A DNA stretch of 64,000 bases, taken from NCBI RefSeq assembly GCF_013363995.1, contig NZ_JABWGO010000001.1, forward strand, positions 1,497,222 through 1,561,221, in the 5' to 3' direction. The position numbers and the translations under genes were made by a program. The notes beneath the pieces are model-generated. The model was given only the letters and a program-made list of their open reading frames with translations. It searched no databases and was not told the origin of the DNA. Of the stretch, positions 45,235 through 56,971 are shown piece by piece. Position 1 is the stretch's first letter. Every line of letters starts with the position of its first letter. The stretch comes from Nonomuraea rhodomycinica (GTDB lineage Bacteria; Actinomycetota; Actinomycetes; Streptosporangiales; Streptosporangiaceae).

Positions 45235-46134
45235 ATGCTGAAGAGGATCGTCGGGCGGATCGTCGTGGCGGGGGCGGCCGTGGTGGCCGTGGTGCTGGCG
45301 GGGCATCGGCTGATCCCCGCGATGGGGGGCTTCACGCCCGTCCTGGAGAGCCTCCTTCCCTGGCTCGGCTGGGCCGTCCCCGTCCTGCTCGGCGCGGCGG
45401 CCCTGGCCCGCTCGCGCCTGGCCGCGGTGGCGGCGCTGGTGCCGGGCCTGGTGTGGGCGGTGATGTTCGGCCCGGCCCTCTTACGGTCCTCGCCCGGCGG
45501 GCGCTCCGACCTGTCGGTCGGCACGGTGAACGTCGGCGTCACCAACGACTCCTCCGGCGCCGCCGTCCGCTCCATCGCCGAGGGCCTCGACCTGCTGGCC
45601 GCGCAGGAGCTGACATCCGGCGGGCCGGCCGCCAAGCGGCTGAACACCCTGTTCCCCCACCACTACACGGTCAGCACGGTCGGGCTGTGGAGCCGCCACC
45701 CGATCCGCCGCTCCAAGCCGCTCGACGTAGGCATGGGCTGGGTGCGGGCGCTGCGCGCGGTGGTCGACACCCCCAAGGGCGACGTGACCGTGTACGTCAT
45801 GCACCTGGCCTCGGCCCGGCCCGGGCAGACCGCCTCGCGCGACGAGTCGCTGGCCGCGGCGCGCCGGCTGATCGACGCCGACACGAGCAAGCGGATCCTG
45901 CTGCTCGGCGACCTCAACACCGCCACCACCGACCGCGGCATGCGGGGGCTGACGCCGCCGCTGCTGGACGCGCAGCAGGAGGCGGGACGGGGGTTCGGCT
46001 TCACCTGGCCGTCGTCGTTCCCGATCACCCGGCCCGACCACATCCTGTACAAGGGGATGACGGCGACCGAGGCGGGGGTGGCCCCGGCGACGGGCAGCGA
46101 CCACCGCGCGGCCACGGCGTCCTTCCGCCTCTAG
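45235..46134 (+). CDS. Membrane-anchored endonuclease/exonuclease/phosphatase family protein
   Basis: The 299-aa product has about three N-terminal membrane segments (residues 8-24, 38-57 and 62-80). An EEP (DNase I-like) domain follows (about 92-299). Its core motifs are visible: AQELTSGGPAA (metal Glu), YVMHLAS, LLLGDLNTATTD (catalytic Asp/Asn), RPDHILYKG and the terminal SDHRAATASF (Asp-His). It probably faces outward and cleaves a phosphodiester such as a lipid or extracellular DNA; the substrate is unknown. GAGAGGGG lies before ATG 45235. Its TAG stop overlaps the TAG of the opposing gene. Confidence 0.92.
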   Translation: MLKRIVGRIVVAGAAVVAVVLAGHRLIPAMGGFTPVLESLLPWLGWAVPVLLGAAALARSRLAAVAALVPGLVWAVMFGPALLRSSPGGRSDLSVGTVNVGVTNDSSGAAVRSIAEGLDLLAAQELTSGGPAAKRLNTLFPHHYTVSTVGLWSRHPIRRSKPLDVGMGWVRALRAVVDTPKGDVTVYVMHLASARPGQTASRDESLAAARRLIDADTSKRILLLGDLNTATTDRGMRGLTPPLLDAQQEAGRGFGFTWPSSFPITRPDHILYKGMTATEAGVAPATGSDHRAATASFRL

Positions 46135-46706
46135 CCGTCCTGGGTCAGCCTGCCGAGGTCGGCGGGGGTGTCGATGTCGGCGGGGTCGCCGAGGCCGTCG
46201 CACGGCACCTCGCTCACCAGCTCCGGGTGCGCCTTGATGAAGGGCCGGGCGCCGACGTCGCCCACCGCCAGCCGGGCCACCTCGGCGAAGTCGCCCCGCG
46301 ACAGCAGCACCGGGTTGCGCCGCCGCCCGCCGTAGGTGGCGACGGCCAGCCGCGCGCCGCTCGCGACCAGGGCGCGCACCGCCTCCGGGCGGATGAACGG
46401 CTGGTCCACCAGCGCCACCACGACCGCCTCGGCCTGCTCGGGCAGCGCCGCCAGCCCGACCCGCAGCGACGATCCCATGCCGGAGCGCCAGCCGGGGTTG
46501 CGCACCACGACCGCGCCGCGCACCTGGACGGTCGCCGCGCCCACCACGACGACCACGGGGTGGCAGCCGCCCTCCTCCAGCAGCCGCACCCCCCGGTCGA
46601 CCAGCCGCTCGCCCTCATGCTCGACCAGCGCCTTCGGGGTGCCGAGCCGGGAGCCCTCGCCGGCCGCGAGCAGCAGCCCGGCCACGCGCGAGCCCCGCAC
46701 GTTCAC
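46131..46706 (-). CDS. MobA-like nucleotidyltransferase
   Basis: Molybdenum cofactor cytidylyl- or guanylyltransferase-like protein. The 191-aa product shows the signature GLLLAAGEGSRLGTPKALVEHEG, then VVVVGA, NPGWRSGMGSSLRVGLAAL, VVALVDQPFIRPEAVRAL and RRNPVLLSRGDF. Such proteins activate the cofactor for molybdenum hydroxylases. The GTG start overlaps the xdhC-like stop (GTGA), so it is the last gene of the cox-like operon. Confidence 0.9.
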   Translation of the reverse strand: MNVRGSRVAGLLLAAGEGSRLGTPKALVEHEGERLVDRGVRLLEEGGCHPVVVVVGAATVQVRGAVVVRNPGWRSGMGSSLRVGLAALPEQAEAVVVALVDQPFIRPEAVRALVASGARLAVATYGGRRRNPVLLSRGDFAEVARLAVGDVGARPFIKAHPELVSEVPCDGLGDPADIDTPADLGRLTQDG

Positions 46707-47794
46707 GACGCCTCGTGGTGGATGCGGCCCGCGGTGTCGCTGAGCGGCCGGCCGGAGCCGCCCCACCGGAGCTGGATCAGCTCGGCCGCGATCGACACGG
46801 CCGTCTCCTCGGGGGTGCGGGCGCCCAGGTCGAGGCCGATGGGCGAGCGCAGCCGGGCGAGCTCCTCCTCCGCCAGGCCGGCCTCGCGCAGCCGGGCCAG
46901 CCGGTCCTCGTGGGTGCGGCGCGAGCCCATCGCCCCGACGTACCCGGCGGGGGTGCGCAGCGCCACCTCCAGCAGCGGCACGTCGAACTTCGGGTCGTGG
47001 GTGAGCACGCAGATGACCGTGCGCTCGTCCACGGTGGTCGAGGCGAGGTAGTCGTGCGGCCACTTGACCACCACCGCGTCGGCCTCCGGGAAGCGCTTGG
47101 GCGTCGCGAAGACCGGCCGGGCGTCGCAGACGGTCACGTGGTAGCCGAGGAACTTGCCGAGCCGGGCCACCGCGGCGGCGAAGTCGATCGCGCCGAACAC
47201 CAGCAGGCGGGGCGGCGGCGCGAACGAGTGGACGAACACGGCCAGCTCGTCCAGCCGCCGCTCGCCCCGTGGGCCGTACCTCCTGATCCCGGTGACGCCC
47301 TGGGCCAGCATGCCGCGCGCGTCGTCGTCCACGGCCTCGTCGAGCCGGTCGAGCCCGAGAGTCCCGGACGAGCGGTCCGGCCAGACGACGCGGCGGGCGC
47401 CCATCCGGCCGGGCCCGGACACGACGGTGGCCACCGCGACCGGCTCGTGCGCCGCCACCGAGCGGGCGATGTCGCCGAGCTCCGGGTACGTCTCGATGGA
47501 CACCGGCTCGACCAGGATGTCGATGATGCCGCCGCAGGTCAGGCCCACGGCGAACGCGTCGTCGTCGGTCACGCCGTACCGCTGGAGGACCGGCTCGTCG
47601 ATCTCGGCGGCCAGGTCGAACACCGCGCCCTCGACGCAGCCGCCCGACACGCTGCCGACCACCTCGTCGCCCCGCACCGCCATCGCGGCACCGGGGGGCC
47701 GGGGCGCGCTGGCGAACGTGCTGACCACGGTCGCCAGCCCGAACCTGAGTCCCGACCTCCACCACCGCATGATCTCGGGCAGCACGTCACGCAT
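46703..47794 (-). CDS. XdhC/CoxF family molybdenum-enzyme maturation protein
   Basis: Handles molybdenum cofactor sulfuration and insertion for xanthine or CO dehydrogenase-type enzymes. The 363-aa product has an XdhC N-domain (TVVSTFASAPRPPGAAMAVRGDEVVGSVSGGCVEGAVF, then GLTCGGIIDILVEP). A C-terminal Rossmann domain follows (LLVFGAIDFAAAVARLGKFLGYHVTVCDARP, CVLTHDPKFDVPLL, GAMGSRRTHEDRLARL). It overlaps the coxE-like gene by 8 nt and the mobA-like gene by 4 nt. Confidence 0.95.
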   Translation of the reverse strand: MRDVLPEIMRWWRSGLRFGLATVVSTFASAPRPPGAAMAVRGDEVVGSVSGGCVEGAVFDLAAEIDEPVLQRYGVTDDDAFAVGLTCGGIIDILVEPVSIETYPELGDIARSVAAHEPVAVATVVSGPGRMGARRVVWPDRSSGTLGLDRLDEAVDDDARGMLAQGVTGIRRYGPRGERRLDELAVFVHSFAPPPRLLVFGAIDFAAAVARLGKFLGYHVTVCDARPVFATPKRFPEADAVVVKWPHDYLASTTVDERTVICVLTHDPKFDVPLLEVALRTPAGYVGAMGSRRTHEDRLARLREAGLAEEELARLRSPIGLDLGARTPEETAVSIAAELIQLRWGGSGRPLSDTAGRIHHEAS

Positions 47795-48873
47795 GGGCGA
47801 GCCTTTCGCTGAGGGCCTCGTAGGCGGCCAGGCTGTGCCCGGCCACCAGGTCGTCGAGGTACGGCAGGGCGGCGCGCATGCCCCCCGTCAGCGGCTCGTA
47901 GTCCTCGTACCCCTTGTGTGGGTTGACCCAGATCACCCGGTACGCCTGGCGGGCCAGCCGGGCCACCTGCGCGCCGAGCAGGCTCGGGTCGCCGCGCTCC
48001 CAGCCGTCCGAGGCGATCACCACGATGTCGCCGCGGGCGTGGCGCCGGCCGAGGAACTCCTTCAGCTCCTCGCCGAGCCGGGTGCCGCCGCTCCAGTCGG
48101 GGATGGCCCGCGACGCCGCGTCCAGGGCCGTGCCGGGGTCGCGGTGGCGCAGCTCGGCGGTGATCGGGGTGAGCCGGGTGCCGACCGAGTAGACGCGGGT
48201 GGCCCGCGGCCGGCTCCTGACCAGGGCGTGCGCGAAGCGCAGCAGCGTCTCGGCGTACGGGGCCATCGACCCGCTGACGTCCACGAACAGCACGACGCCG
48301 CGCGGCCGCACGGTGTGGCTCCTGCGCAGCAGGCGGGCCACGTCGCCCTTGCGCAGCGCCTCGCGGATGGTGCGCCGCTGGTCGAGCCGGCCCCGGGCGG
48401 CCGGCTCGAAGCGCCGGGAGCGGCGCACCGCGCGCCCGGCGCTCAGCATCGCCAGCATGCGGTGCACCTCGGCCCGCTCGGCCTCGGTGAGCGCGGCGAC
48501 GTCGCGGTGGCGCAGCAGCTCCGTGCGGCTGGCGCTGCCCGGGGCGCCCGCGTCCTCGCCTTCCCCCGTGTCGTCGCCGGCCTCCTCGCCGAGGGCGAGG
48601 GTGTGGCGGGTGACGGTCACCGTCCCGGCCGGCCTCCGGGAGGCGGTGCGCCCGCCGAAGTACGCCTGGAAGCAGCGGTCGTAGCGGGGCAGGTCGTCGG
48701 GGCCGGCGCACAGCGTGAGGCGGCCGGCCCAGTAGAGGTCCGCCGGGCGGGTCACGTCGAGGTGGCACAGGGCGCTCAGCAGGGCGCGGGTCCGCTCGTG
48801 GTCGGCGCCGACCCCGGCCGCCCGCAGGGTGCGCGCGAACCCGGTCATGGTGGCGGCCAGCCCGCCGGCGGCC

Positions 48874-48881
<8 letters not shown>
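47787..48881 (-). CDS. CoxE-like VWA domain protein
   Basis: Partner of the CoxD ATPase in cluster assembly of molybdenum hydroxylases. The 364-aa product has a helical N-terminal part and a VWA domain with the metal-site motif VVLFVDVSGSMAPYAETLLRFAHALV (DxSxS), plus VVIASDGWERGDPSLLGAQVARLAR. The start ATG 48881 is used instead of a GTG-type start 15 bases upstream because it overlaps the AAA gene stop as ATGAGTGA. Operon context with coxD and coxF homologues supports the name. Confidence 0.93.
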
Positions 48882-49785
<904 letters not shown>

Positions 49786-49824
49786 GCTTTCAGGCTACGC
49801 GCCGAGCCGCCGTGGCGATATTCG

Positions 49825-52665
49825 TCACAGGGCCCGACTACTCACGGCAAGGCATCGCTCACGCAAAGACTCCTCCAGGAAGGAGCGGACCTCCCCGGCC
49901 TCCGGGACGCCGAGCTCCTCGTACAGGCGCAGCGCCAGCCGTCCGTGCTCGCGGGCCCGTTCCTCGTCGCCGAGGGCGAGGTGGGCGCGGGCCAGGCCGT
50001 CGTGGGCGCGCGCCTGCTCCGGCCGGTGGCGGGTCAGGTCGGCGAGCGCGAGCGCGGCCGTGTGCTCCTCGACCGCCCGGGCCGGGTCGCCCGCCGCCTC
50101 GGCCAGCCCGTTGAGCGCGGACGCCTCGTCGCCGGCGCTGCCGAGCCCGCGGTGCAGGGCCGCGGCCTGCGCGTGCCGGGCGCGGGCCCGCGCCAGGTCG
50201 CCCTGGCGGCGGAGGACGACGCCGAGGTGGTCGAGGATCAGCGCCTCGCCGGCCGGGTTGCCGACCTTGCGGTGCAGCGCGAGCGCCAGGTCGAGATGGC
50301 GGCGGGCCTCCTCCGGACGGCCGGCCCGGTCGAGGGCGAGGGCGAGGATGCCGAGCACGTGGGCCTCGCCCCAGGGGTCGGCGCCGATCCGGGTGAGGTC
50401 GAGCGCCTGCGCGAGGTACCGCTCCGCCTGGGCGTCCTGGCGCCGGCGCAGCGCCACGTTGCCCAGCGTGAGCAGGGCCCGGGCCCGGTCGCCGGCCCGC
50501 TCGCACGCGTCGAGGGCCTGGCGCGCGTGCTCCTCGGCCCGCTCGTACTCGCCGAGCCGCCAGTACGTCCACGCCAGGTCGGTCAGGGCCCGCTCCTCGA
50601 CCTCGCGCTGGCCCAGCTTGCGGCTGCGGCGGAGCGTCAGCGTGTGCAGCGTCAGGGCGTCGTCGTGGTGCGCCTGCCGGTCGAGGTAGGGGCGCATCGC
50701 CAGGGCGAGCATGCCCAGGCACACCTCGGGGCCGTGGACGGCGGTGGCGATGATGTTGGCGCGTTCGGCGTCGAGCCAGGCGAGCGCCTGCGCGGCGTCG
50801 CGGACGGGCGCGACCGGGGTGGCCGGCTGCGGGATGCCCTCCCGCTGGGCGACGCTGTGCGGGTAGAGCCGGTCGATCGCCGCGCGGGCGCGGTGCAGGT
50901 AGTAGGTGAGCAGCCGCAGGACCGCGCCGTCGTCCTCGGCGATCGAGCGGGCGTGCTCGCGCAGCAGGTCGTGGAAGGTGTACCGGCCGGGTTCGAGCTG
51001 CAGCAGCATGTGGGCGTCGAGCAGGCCCTCCAGCAGCTCCTCCGCCTCCTCCTCCGGGACGCCGGCCAGCGCCGCCGCGCCGTACGGGTCGATGTCGCGC
51101 CCGGGCACCAGCCCGAGCAGGCGGAACATGCGCTGTTCGGCCGGGTCGAGCTGCTCGTAGGACAGGGCGAAGGCCGCCGACACCCCGTTGAGGAGCCGGC
51201 GGTGGTCGTGCAGCCGGTCGGCCAGGTAGGACACGCTCCAGCGCGGGCGGTGCTGGAGGCGGGCGGCCGACAGGCGGATGGCGAGCGGCAGGTGCCCGCA
51301 CAGCCGCAGCACCTCGCGCACGGCGCCGGGCTCGCGGCTGGCGCGCTCGCCCACGATCCGTTCGAACAGCTCGGCGCCGTCCTGCTCGCCCAGCGTGTCG
51401 ACCGACAGCGCGTGGGCCCCGTCGAGGTCGACGAGCCGCCGCCTGCTGGTGATCAGGACGAGGGTGTCGGAGTGCCCCGGCAGCAGGGGGCGTACGTGGT
51501 CGGCGTCGAGGGCGTTGTCCAGGACGGCGAGCACGCGGCGGCCGGCCAGCTCGGCGCGCCACAGGGCGCCGCGTTCGGCCGGGGTGGGCGGGATGCGGTC
51601 GGCGGGCACGCCGAGCTGGCGCAGCAGGGTCTCCAGCGCGGCGGCGGCGTCGACCGGCTCCCGGCCGGCGGTGTGGGCCTGCAGGTCGATGAACAGCCGG
51701 CCGTCCGGATAGCGCTCGGCCAGCCGGTGGGCCACGTGGACGGCGAGCGTGGTCTTGCCGACCCCGGCCATGCCGTCGATCGTGACGACCGCCGACCGCT
51801 CGGTCACGAGCCGCTCCAGCTCGGCGGTCCGTCCGGAGAAGTCGGGGATGTCGTACGGCAGGTAGGTGGAGCGGCGCGGCGGGCCGGAGGCGGGCGGCGC
51901 CACGGCGGGCGGGGCCGGGGCGACTGGCGTCGCGGCGGGCGGCGTCGCGGCGGGCGGGCGCAGCGCGGGGTCGTCGGCCAGGACGGCCCGCTCCAGCTCG
52001 GTGAACGCGTGCCCGGGGTCCAGCCCCTGCTCCTCCGCCAGAGCCGTCCGGTAGGCGCGCGCCGCCGCCAGAGCGTCGGCCTGCCGGCCCGCCCGGTGCA
52101 GGGCCAGCACGAGGTGGCCGTTGAGCCTCTCGCGCAGCGGGTTGGCGCTCACCTGGGCGGCGAGCTCGTCGAGCAGGTCGCCGTGCCGCCCGGCGGCCAG
52201 CTCGCCCTCCACCAGGCGCTCGTACGCCGACAGCCGCCGGTCGTTCCAGAGGTCGCGGACACCGGTGACGTAGTGCGCGTGCACGTCCTCCAGCGCCTCG
52301 CCGCGCCACAGGTCCAGGGCCGCGCGCAGGTCGCCGGCGGCCACCCGCTCGGTGAACGCGTGCGCGTCGACCTGGCCGGGCTCCGGCTGGGCGACGTAGC
52401 CGCCGGCCCGCGTCTCCAGGAGCCCGCCGGCCCCCGCGCCCCGCAGCACCTTGCGGATCGCGGTGATCGAGGCGTGGATCTGCGAACGGGCCGTGTCGGG
52501 CCGGTCGTGCCCCCACATCGCCTCGATGAGCCGCTCGATGCTGATCACCCGGCCGGCGTTGAGCAGGAGGTAGGCCAGCACGGCCCGGTGACGTGGGGCG
52601 ACGCCCGTCACCGGCGCGTCGCCGGCGACCAGCTGGACGGGACCGAGAAGGGTGAAGCGCAGCAT
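49825..52665 (-). CDS. AfsR/SARP family transcriptional activator with NB-ARC and TPR domains
   Basis: Large regulator of the type that controls antibiotic and stress genes. The 946-aa product has a winged-helix DNA-binding domain (about residues 1-90, LLGPVQLVAGDAPVTGVAPRHRAVLAYLLLNAGRVISIERLIEAMWG), a BTAD domain (about 93-240) and a Pro/Ala linker. The NB-ARC ATPase follows, with P-loop IDGMAGVGKTTLAVHVAHRLA and Walker B RRVLAVLDNALDADHVRPLLPG. About seven TPR-like repeats complete it (590-930; TDLAWTYWRLGEYERAEEHARQAL and similar). ATG 52665 follows a GGGGGG run. It is divergent from the AhpD-like gene over 105 bp and may control it. Confidence 0.95.
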   Translation of the reverse strand: MLRFTLLGPVQLVAGDAPVTGVAPRHRAVLAYLLLNAGRVISIERLIEAMWGHDRPDTARSQIHASITAIRKVLRGAGAGGLLETRAGGYVAQPEPGQVDAHAFTERVAAGDLRAALDLWRGEALEDVHAHYVTGVRDLWNDRRLSAYERLVEGELAAGRHGDLLDELAAQVSANPLRERLNGHLVLALHRAGRQADALAAARAYRTALAEEQGLDPGHAFTELERAVLADDPALRPPAATPPAATPVAPAPPAVAPPASGPPRRSTYLPYDIPDFSGRTAELERLVTERSAVVTIDGMAGVGKTTLAVHVAHRLAERYPDGRLFIDLQAHTAGREPVDAAAALETLLRQLGVPADRIPPTPAERGALWRAELAGRRVLAVLDNALDADHVRPLLPGHSDTLVLITSRRRLVDLDGAHALSVDTLGEQDGAELFERIVGERASREPGAVREVLRLCGHLPLAIRLSAARLQHRPRWSVSYLADRLHDHRRLLNGVSAAFALSYEQLDPAEQRMFRLLGLVPGRDIDPYGAAALAGVPEEEAEELLEGLLDAHMLLQLEPGRYTFHDLLREHARSIAEDDGAVLRLLTYYLHRARAAIDRLYPHSVAQREGIPQPATPVAPVRDAAQALAWLDAERANIIATAVHGPEVCLGMLALAMRPYLDRQAHHDDALTLHTLTLRRSRKLGQREVEERALTDLAWTYWRLGEYERAEEHARQALDACERAGDRARALLTLGNVALRRRQDAQAERYLAQALDLTRIGADPWGEAHVLGILALALDRAGRPEEARRHLDLALALHRKVGNPAGEALILDHLGVVLRRQGDLARARARHAQAAALHRGLGSAGDEASALNGLAEAAGDPARAVEEHTAALALADLTRHRPEQARAHDGLARAHLALGDEERAREHGRLALRLYEELGVPEAGEVRSFLEESLRERCLAVSSRAL

Positions 52666-52770
52666 CGTCCCCCCATCACCATCGCATCGTGCGCGCATCG
52701 CGAATGTATCAATCCGGGCAGACACTCTGGTCCCACCGGAACGACCGGGAACACGGCAGAGGAGCACACG

Positions 52771-53223
52771 ATGGAAGCCCGGATGAAGAACCCCGCCACG
52801 ATCATCCCCACGGCGATGAAGCCGATCATGGAGCTGATGAAGGCCGCCCAGTCGCAGGGCCTCCCCCAGGAGCTCATGGAGATGATCCACCTGCGGGTCA
52901 GCCAGATCAACGGCTGCAGCTTCTGCGTCGACGCCGGCCTGAAGAACCTGCGCAAGCTCGGCGCGAGCGACGAGCGCGTCGGCCTGGTCGCCGCCTGGCG
53001 CGAGGCCCCGTACTACACCGACGCCGAGCGGGCCGCGCTGGAGCTGGCCGAGGCCTCGACCCGGCTGGCCGACCGCGCCGACGCCGTCCCCGACGAGATC
53101 TGGGACAACGCCGCCGACCACTTCGACGAGCGGCAGCTCGCCTCGATCCTGCTCATGACCGCGGTCACCAACCTCTTCAACCGCCTCAACGCCCCGATCC
53201 GCCAGGTCGCCGGCAGCTGGTGA
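52771..53223 (+). CDS. AhpD/carboxymuconolactone decarboxylase family protein
   Basis: Alkylhydroperoxidase-like helical protein. The 150-aa product has the redox motif INGCSFCVDAGLKNLRKLG (CxxC with His position replaced by later residues). VSQIN precedes it, and RQLASILLMTAVTNLFNRLN follows at the C-terminus. Peroxide or radical defence is probable. ATG 52771 follows AGAGGAG by about 7 bases; ATG 52783 is an alternative. It is divergent from the AfsR-type regulator. Confidence 0.92.
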   Translation: MEARMKNPATIIPTAMKPIMELMKAAQSQGLPQELMEMIHLRVSQINGCSFCVDAGLKNLRKLGASDERVGLVAAWREAPYYTDAERAALELAEASTRLADRADAVPDEIWDNAADHFDERQLASILLMTAVTNLFNRLNAPIRQVAGSW

Positions 53224-53255
53224 ACCCACCCCCCGCACCCGAAGGAGACATCGCC

Positions 53256-53546
53256 ATGTCCGTCGTCCGCTCGCACCGCTACTCCGTCGCCGACGCCGAC
53301 CTCGAGGAGTTCCTGGCCCGCCGCGCCTCGCTGATCGCCACCGTACGGAAGGGACACCCCGGCCTCACCCACACCGTGCTGATCCGGCTGGAGGACGGCA
53401 CCTACAGCGACACCTGGCACTGGGAGACCGGCGAGCAGATGGGCGCGGCCTTCGCCGCCATCCCCACCTTCCCGGAGGCGCCGCTGGCCATGGCCCTCAC
53501 CAGGGACGCCACCGCCCTGAACGGCCGGCTCGTCGACGAGCGCTGA
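53256..53546 (+). CDS. Small antibiotic-biosynthesis-monooxygenase-like protein
   Basis: The 96-aa product (MSVVRSHRYSVADADLEEFLARRASLIATVRKGHPGLTHTVLIRLEDGTYSDTWHWETGEQM) has the length and pattern of ABM-type ferredoxin-like dimeric alpha/beta barrels. These act as cofactor-free oxygenases or heme/peroxide-related proteins. The assignment is by architecture. AAGGAG sits 9-10 bases upstream. It follows the AhpD-like gene by 32 bp and is probably co-transcribed. Confidence 0.78.
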   Translation: MSVVRSHRYSVADADLEEFLARRASLIATVRKGHPGLTHTVLIRLEDGTYSDTWHWETGEQMGAAFAAIPTFPEAPLAMALTRDATALNGRLVDER

Positions 53547-53562
53547 GCCCGGCGAGGAGGGA

Positions 53563-54015
53563 TCACTCCTCGCCGGCCTCGCCGCGCTCGCGGATGAGCG
53601 CGGCGAGCTCCGCCGTGGCGCGGCGGGCGCGGGCCTTCTCCGAGCCCTGGATGCCCATCGCGCCGATCGTGCGGCCGTCGGAGAAGTCGATCCGGGGCCA
53701 GGGGTCGCCGACGAGCAGCGTGACGTCGATGACCTCGGGCCAGGTGTAGCGGTGCGTGCGCAGGACGTTGACGATCGTCAGGCCCTCCTCGTCGGCCTGG
53801 ACGCGCACCCGCCCGAGCAGGTGCAGCACCCACGCCACCGCCAGACCGAACACCACGAACGCGACGCGGTCGGCGAGCATGAACGGCTCGGCGATGAACA
53901 GCGCCATCAGCACCGCCCCCACGACGACGACCACGGCGAAGACGTACGGGACGATCCTTCCCCGGCTCGGACGCCAGGTGACGGGCAGGCTCGGGACGGG
54001 CACGGGCTCGGGCAC
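53563..54015 (-). CDS. Membrane protein with bacterial PH-like domain
   Basis: The 150-aa product has two membrane segments (about residues 23-43 and 50-68). A PH-like beta domain follows (VRVQADEEGLTIVNVLRTHRYTWPEVIDVTLLVGDPWPRIDFSDGRTIGAMGIQG), with an acidic and basic tail. A PH-domain gene after ribH is common in actinobacteria, although its role is unknown. It lies 19 bp after ribH, on the same strand. Confidence 0.9.
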   Translation of the reverse strand: MPEPVPVPSLPVTWRPSRGRIVPYVFAVVVVVGAVLMALFIAEPFMLADRVAFVVFGLAVAWVLHLLGRVRVQADEEGLTIVNVLRTHRYTWPEVIDVTLLVGDPWPRIDFSDGRTIGAMGIQGSEKARARRATAELAALIRERGEAGEE

Positions 54016-54034
54016 GCGTCGAACCTACAACAGC

Positions 54035-55715
<1,681 letters not shown>

Positions 55716-55719
<4 letters not shown>

Positions 55720-56384
55720 GACGCCACCGCCACGGCGTCGCCGGTCGCCACGCGCGCCCGGTACTCCCTGAGCCATTTGACGAACCCCCACAGCACCAGC
55801 AGGAAGAACACCCCGTACACGGCGCCGGACACCACGAGCCCGGAGCTGAACGCCAGCGGCACGCCCACGAGGTCGACGGCCACCCACACGATCCAGAAGT
55901 CGACCAGGGCCCTGCCCTGCGCCCAGGTGGCGACCGCGCTGCCGACGAAGATGTAGGCGTCGGCGGCCACCAGGAAGGCGCCCTTGGGCAGCGGCACGGC
56001 CGCCCCCCACGACAGGTGGGTCACGTAGAACAGCACGCCGACGACGGCGGTGCCGGCCAGCATGACGGTGACCAGCCAGGTGCGTTCCCTGGCGGTCGCC
56101 GGCCGCACCGGCAGGCCGGAGCCCTGCTGGGTGCCGCGCCGCCACGCCCACCAGCCGTAGATCGCCAGCACCCCGAACAGCGCCTGCTTCAGGGCGTTGC
56201 CGGTGATGTGGGCGTTGATCGAGGCGACGAACAGCAGCACCGCGCCGGTGAGCTGCACGGGCCAGGTCCACAGGGATTTGCGCATCGCCAGCACCACCGT
56301 GGCCAGGGCGGCGATGTTGCCGACCAGGTCCGTATAGAGCACGTGGGTGCCGAACACGTTGAATCCGGCCTCTGCCCAGTTCAC
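55716..56384 (-). CDS. PnuC/RibM family vitamin transporter
   Basis: Seven-segment membrane protein of the PnuC fold. The 222-aa product has segments at about 18-35, 40-60, 64-80, 104-122, 134-151, 156-176 and 180-200. Signature-like stretches are [46 protein letters not shown] and [19 protein letters not shown]. PnuC proteins carry nicotinamide riboside; members inside riboflavin operons (RibM) carry riboflavin. Placement between ribE and ribBA under an FMN riboswitch favours riboflavin uptake. The GTG start overlaps ribE by 4 nt. Confidence 0.88.
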
Positions 56385-56971
56385 TGCCTGACCACCAGCC
56401 TTTCGACATACTTCGCGATCACGTCGACCTCGAGGTTGACCAGGTCGCCGACCTTGAGCTCGCCCATCGTGGTCAGCTGCAGCGTGGTCGGGATGAGACT
56501 CACGCCGAAGCTGTCGTCGTCAACCGTCGTGACGGTCAGGCTGATTCCGTCGATCGCGATGGAGCCCTTCTCGGCCACGTAGCGGGCGAGCGCCTGCGGG
56601 AGGGAGAAGCGCAGGTCGTCCCAGCGTTCGCCGGGGTCGCGCGACAGCAGCACGGCGGTGCCGTCCACGTGGCCCTGCACGATGTGGCCGCCGAGGCGCT
56701 GGTCGGCGCGCACGGCCCGCTCCAGGTTGACGGCCGCGCCCTCCTCCAGCGCGCCGAGGGAGGTGCGGTCGAGCGACTCGCGCATCACGTCCACGGTGAA
56801 CACGTCGCCGTCGACCTCGACCACCGTCAGGCAGACGCCGTTGACGGCGATGGAGTCACCGTGGGAGGCGTCGGAGGTGACGAGCGGGCCGCGCACGGAC
56901 AGCCGGGCGGAGCCGCCGGCCTGGACGAGGGCGGCGACCTCGCCCTTCTCCTCGATGATTCCGGTGAACAT
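56381..56971 (-). CDS. ribE: Riboflavin synthase, alpha chain
   Basis: Last step, dismutation of two lumazines into riboflavin. The 196-aa product has two duplicated barrels: [15 protein letters not shown] ... [34 protein letters not shown], and [20 protein letters not shown] ... [38 protein letters not shown] 56971 is chosen (AAGGAG 5 bases before) and shares its A with the ribD stop (TGATG), so translation is coupled. Confidence 0.97.
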   Translation of the reverse strand: MFTGIIEEKGEVAALVQAGGSARLSVRGPLVTSDASHGDSIAVNGVCLTVVEVDGDVFTVDVMRESLDRTSLGALEEGAAVNLERAVRADQRLGGHIVQGHVDGTAVLLSRDPGERWDDLRFSLPQALARYVAEKGSIAIDGISLTVTTVDDDSFGVSLIPTTLQLTTMGELKVGDLVNLEVDVIAKYVERLVVRQ

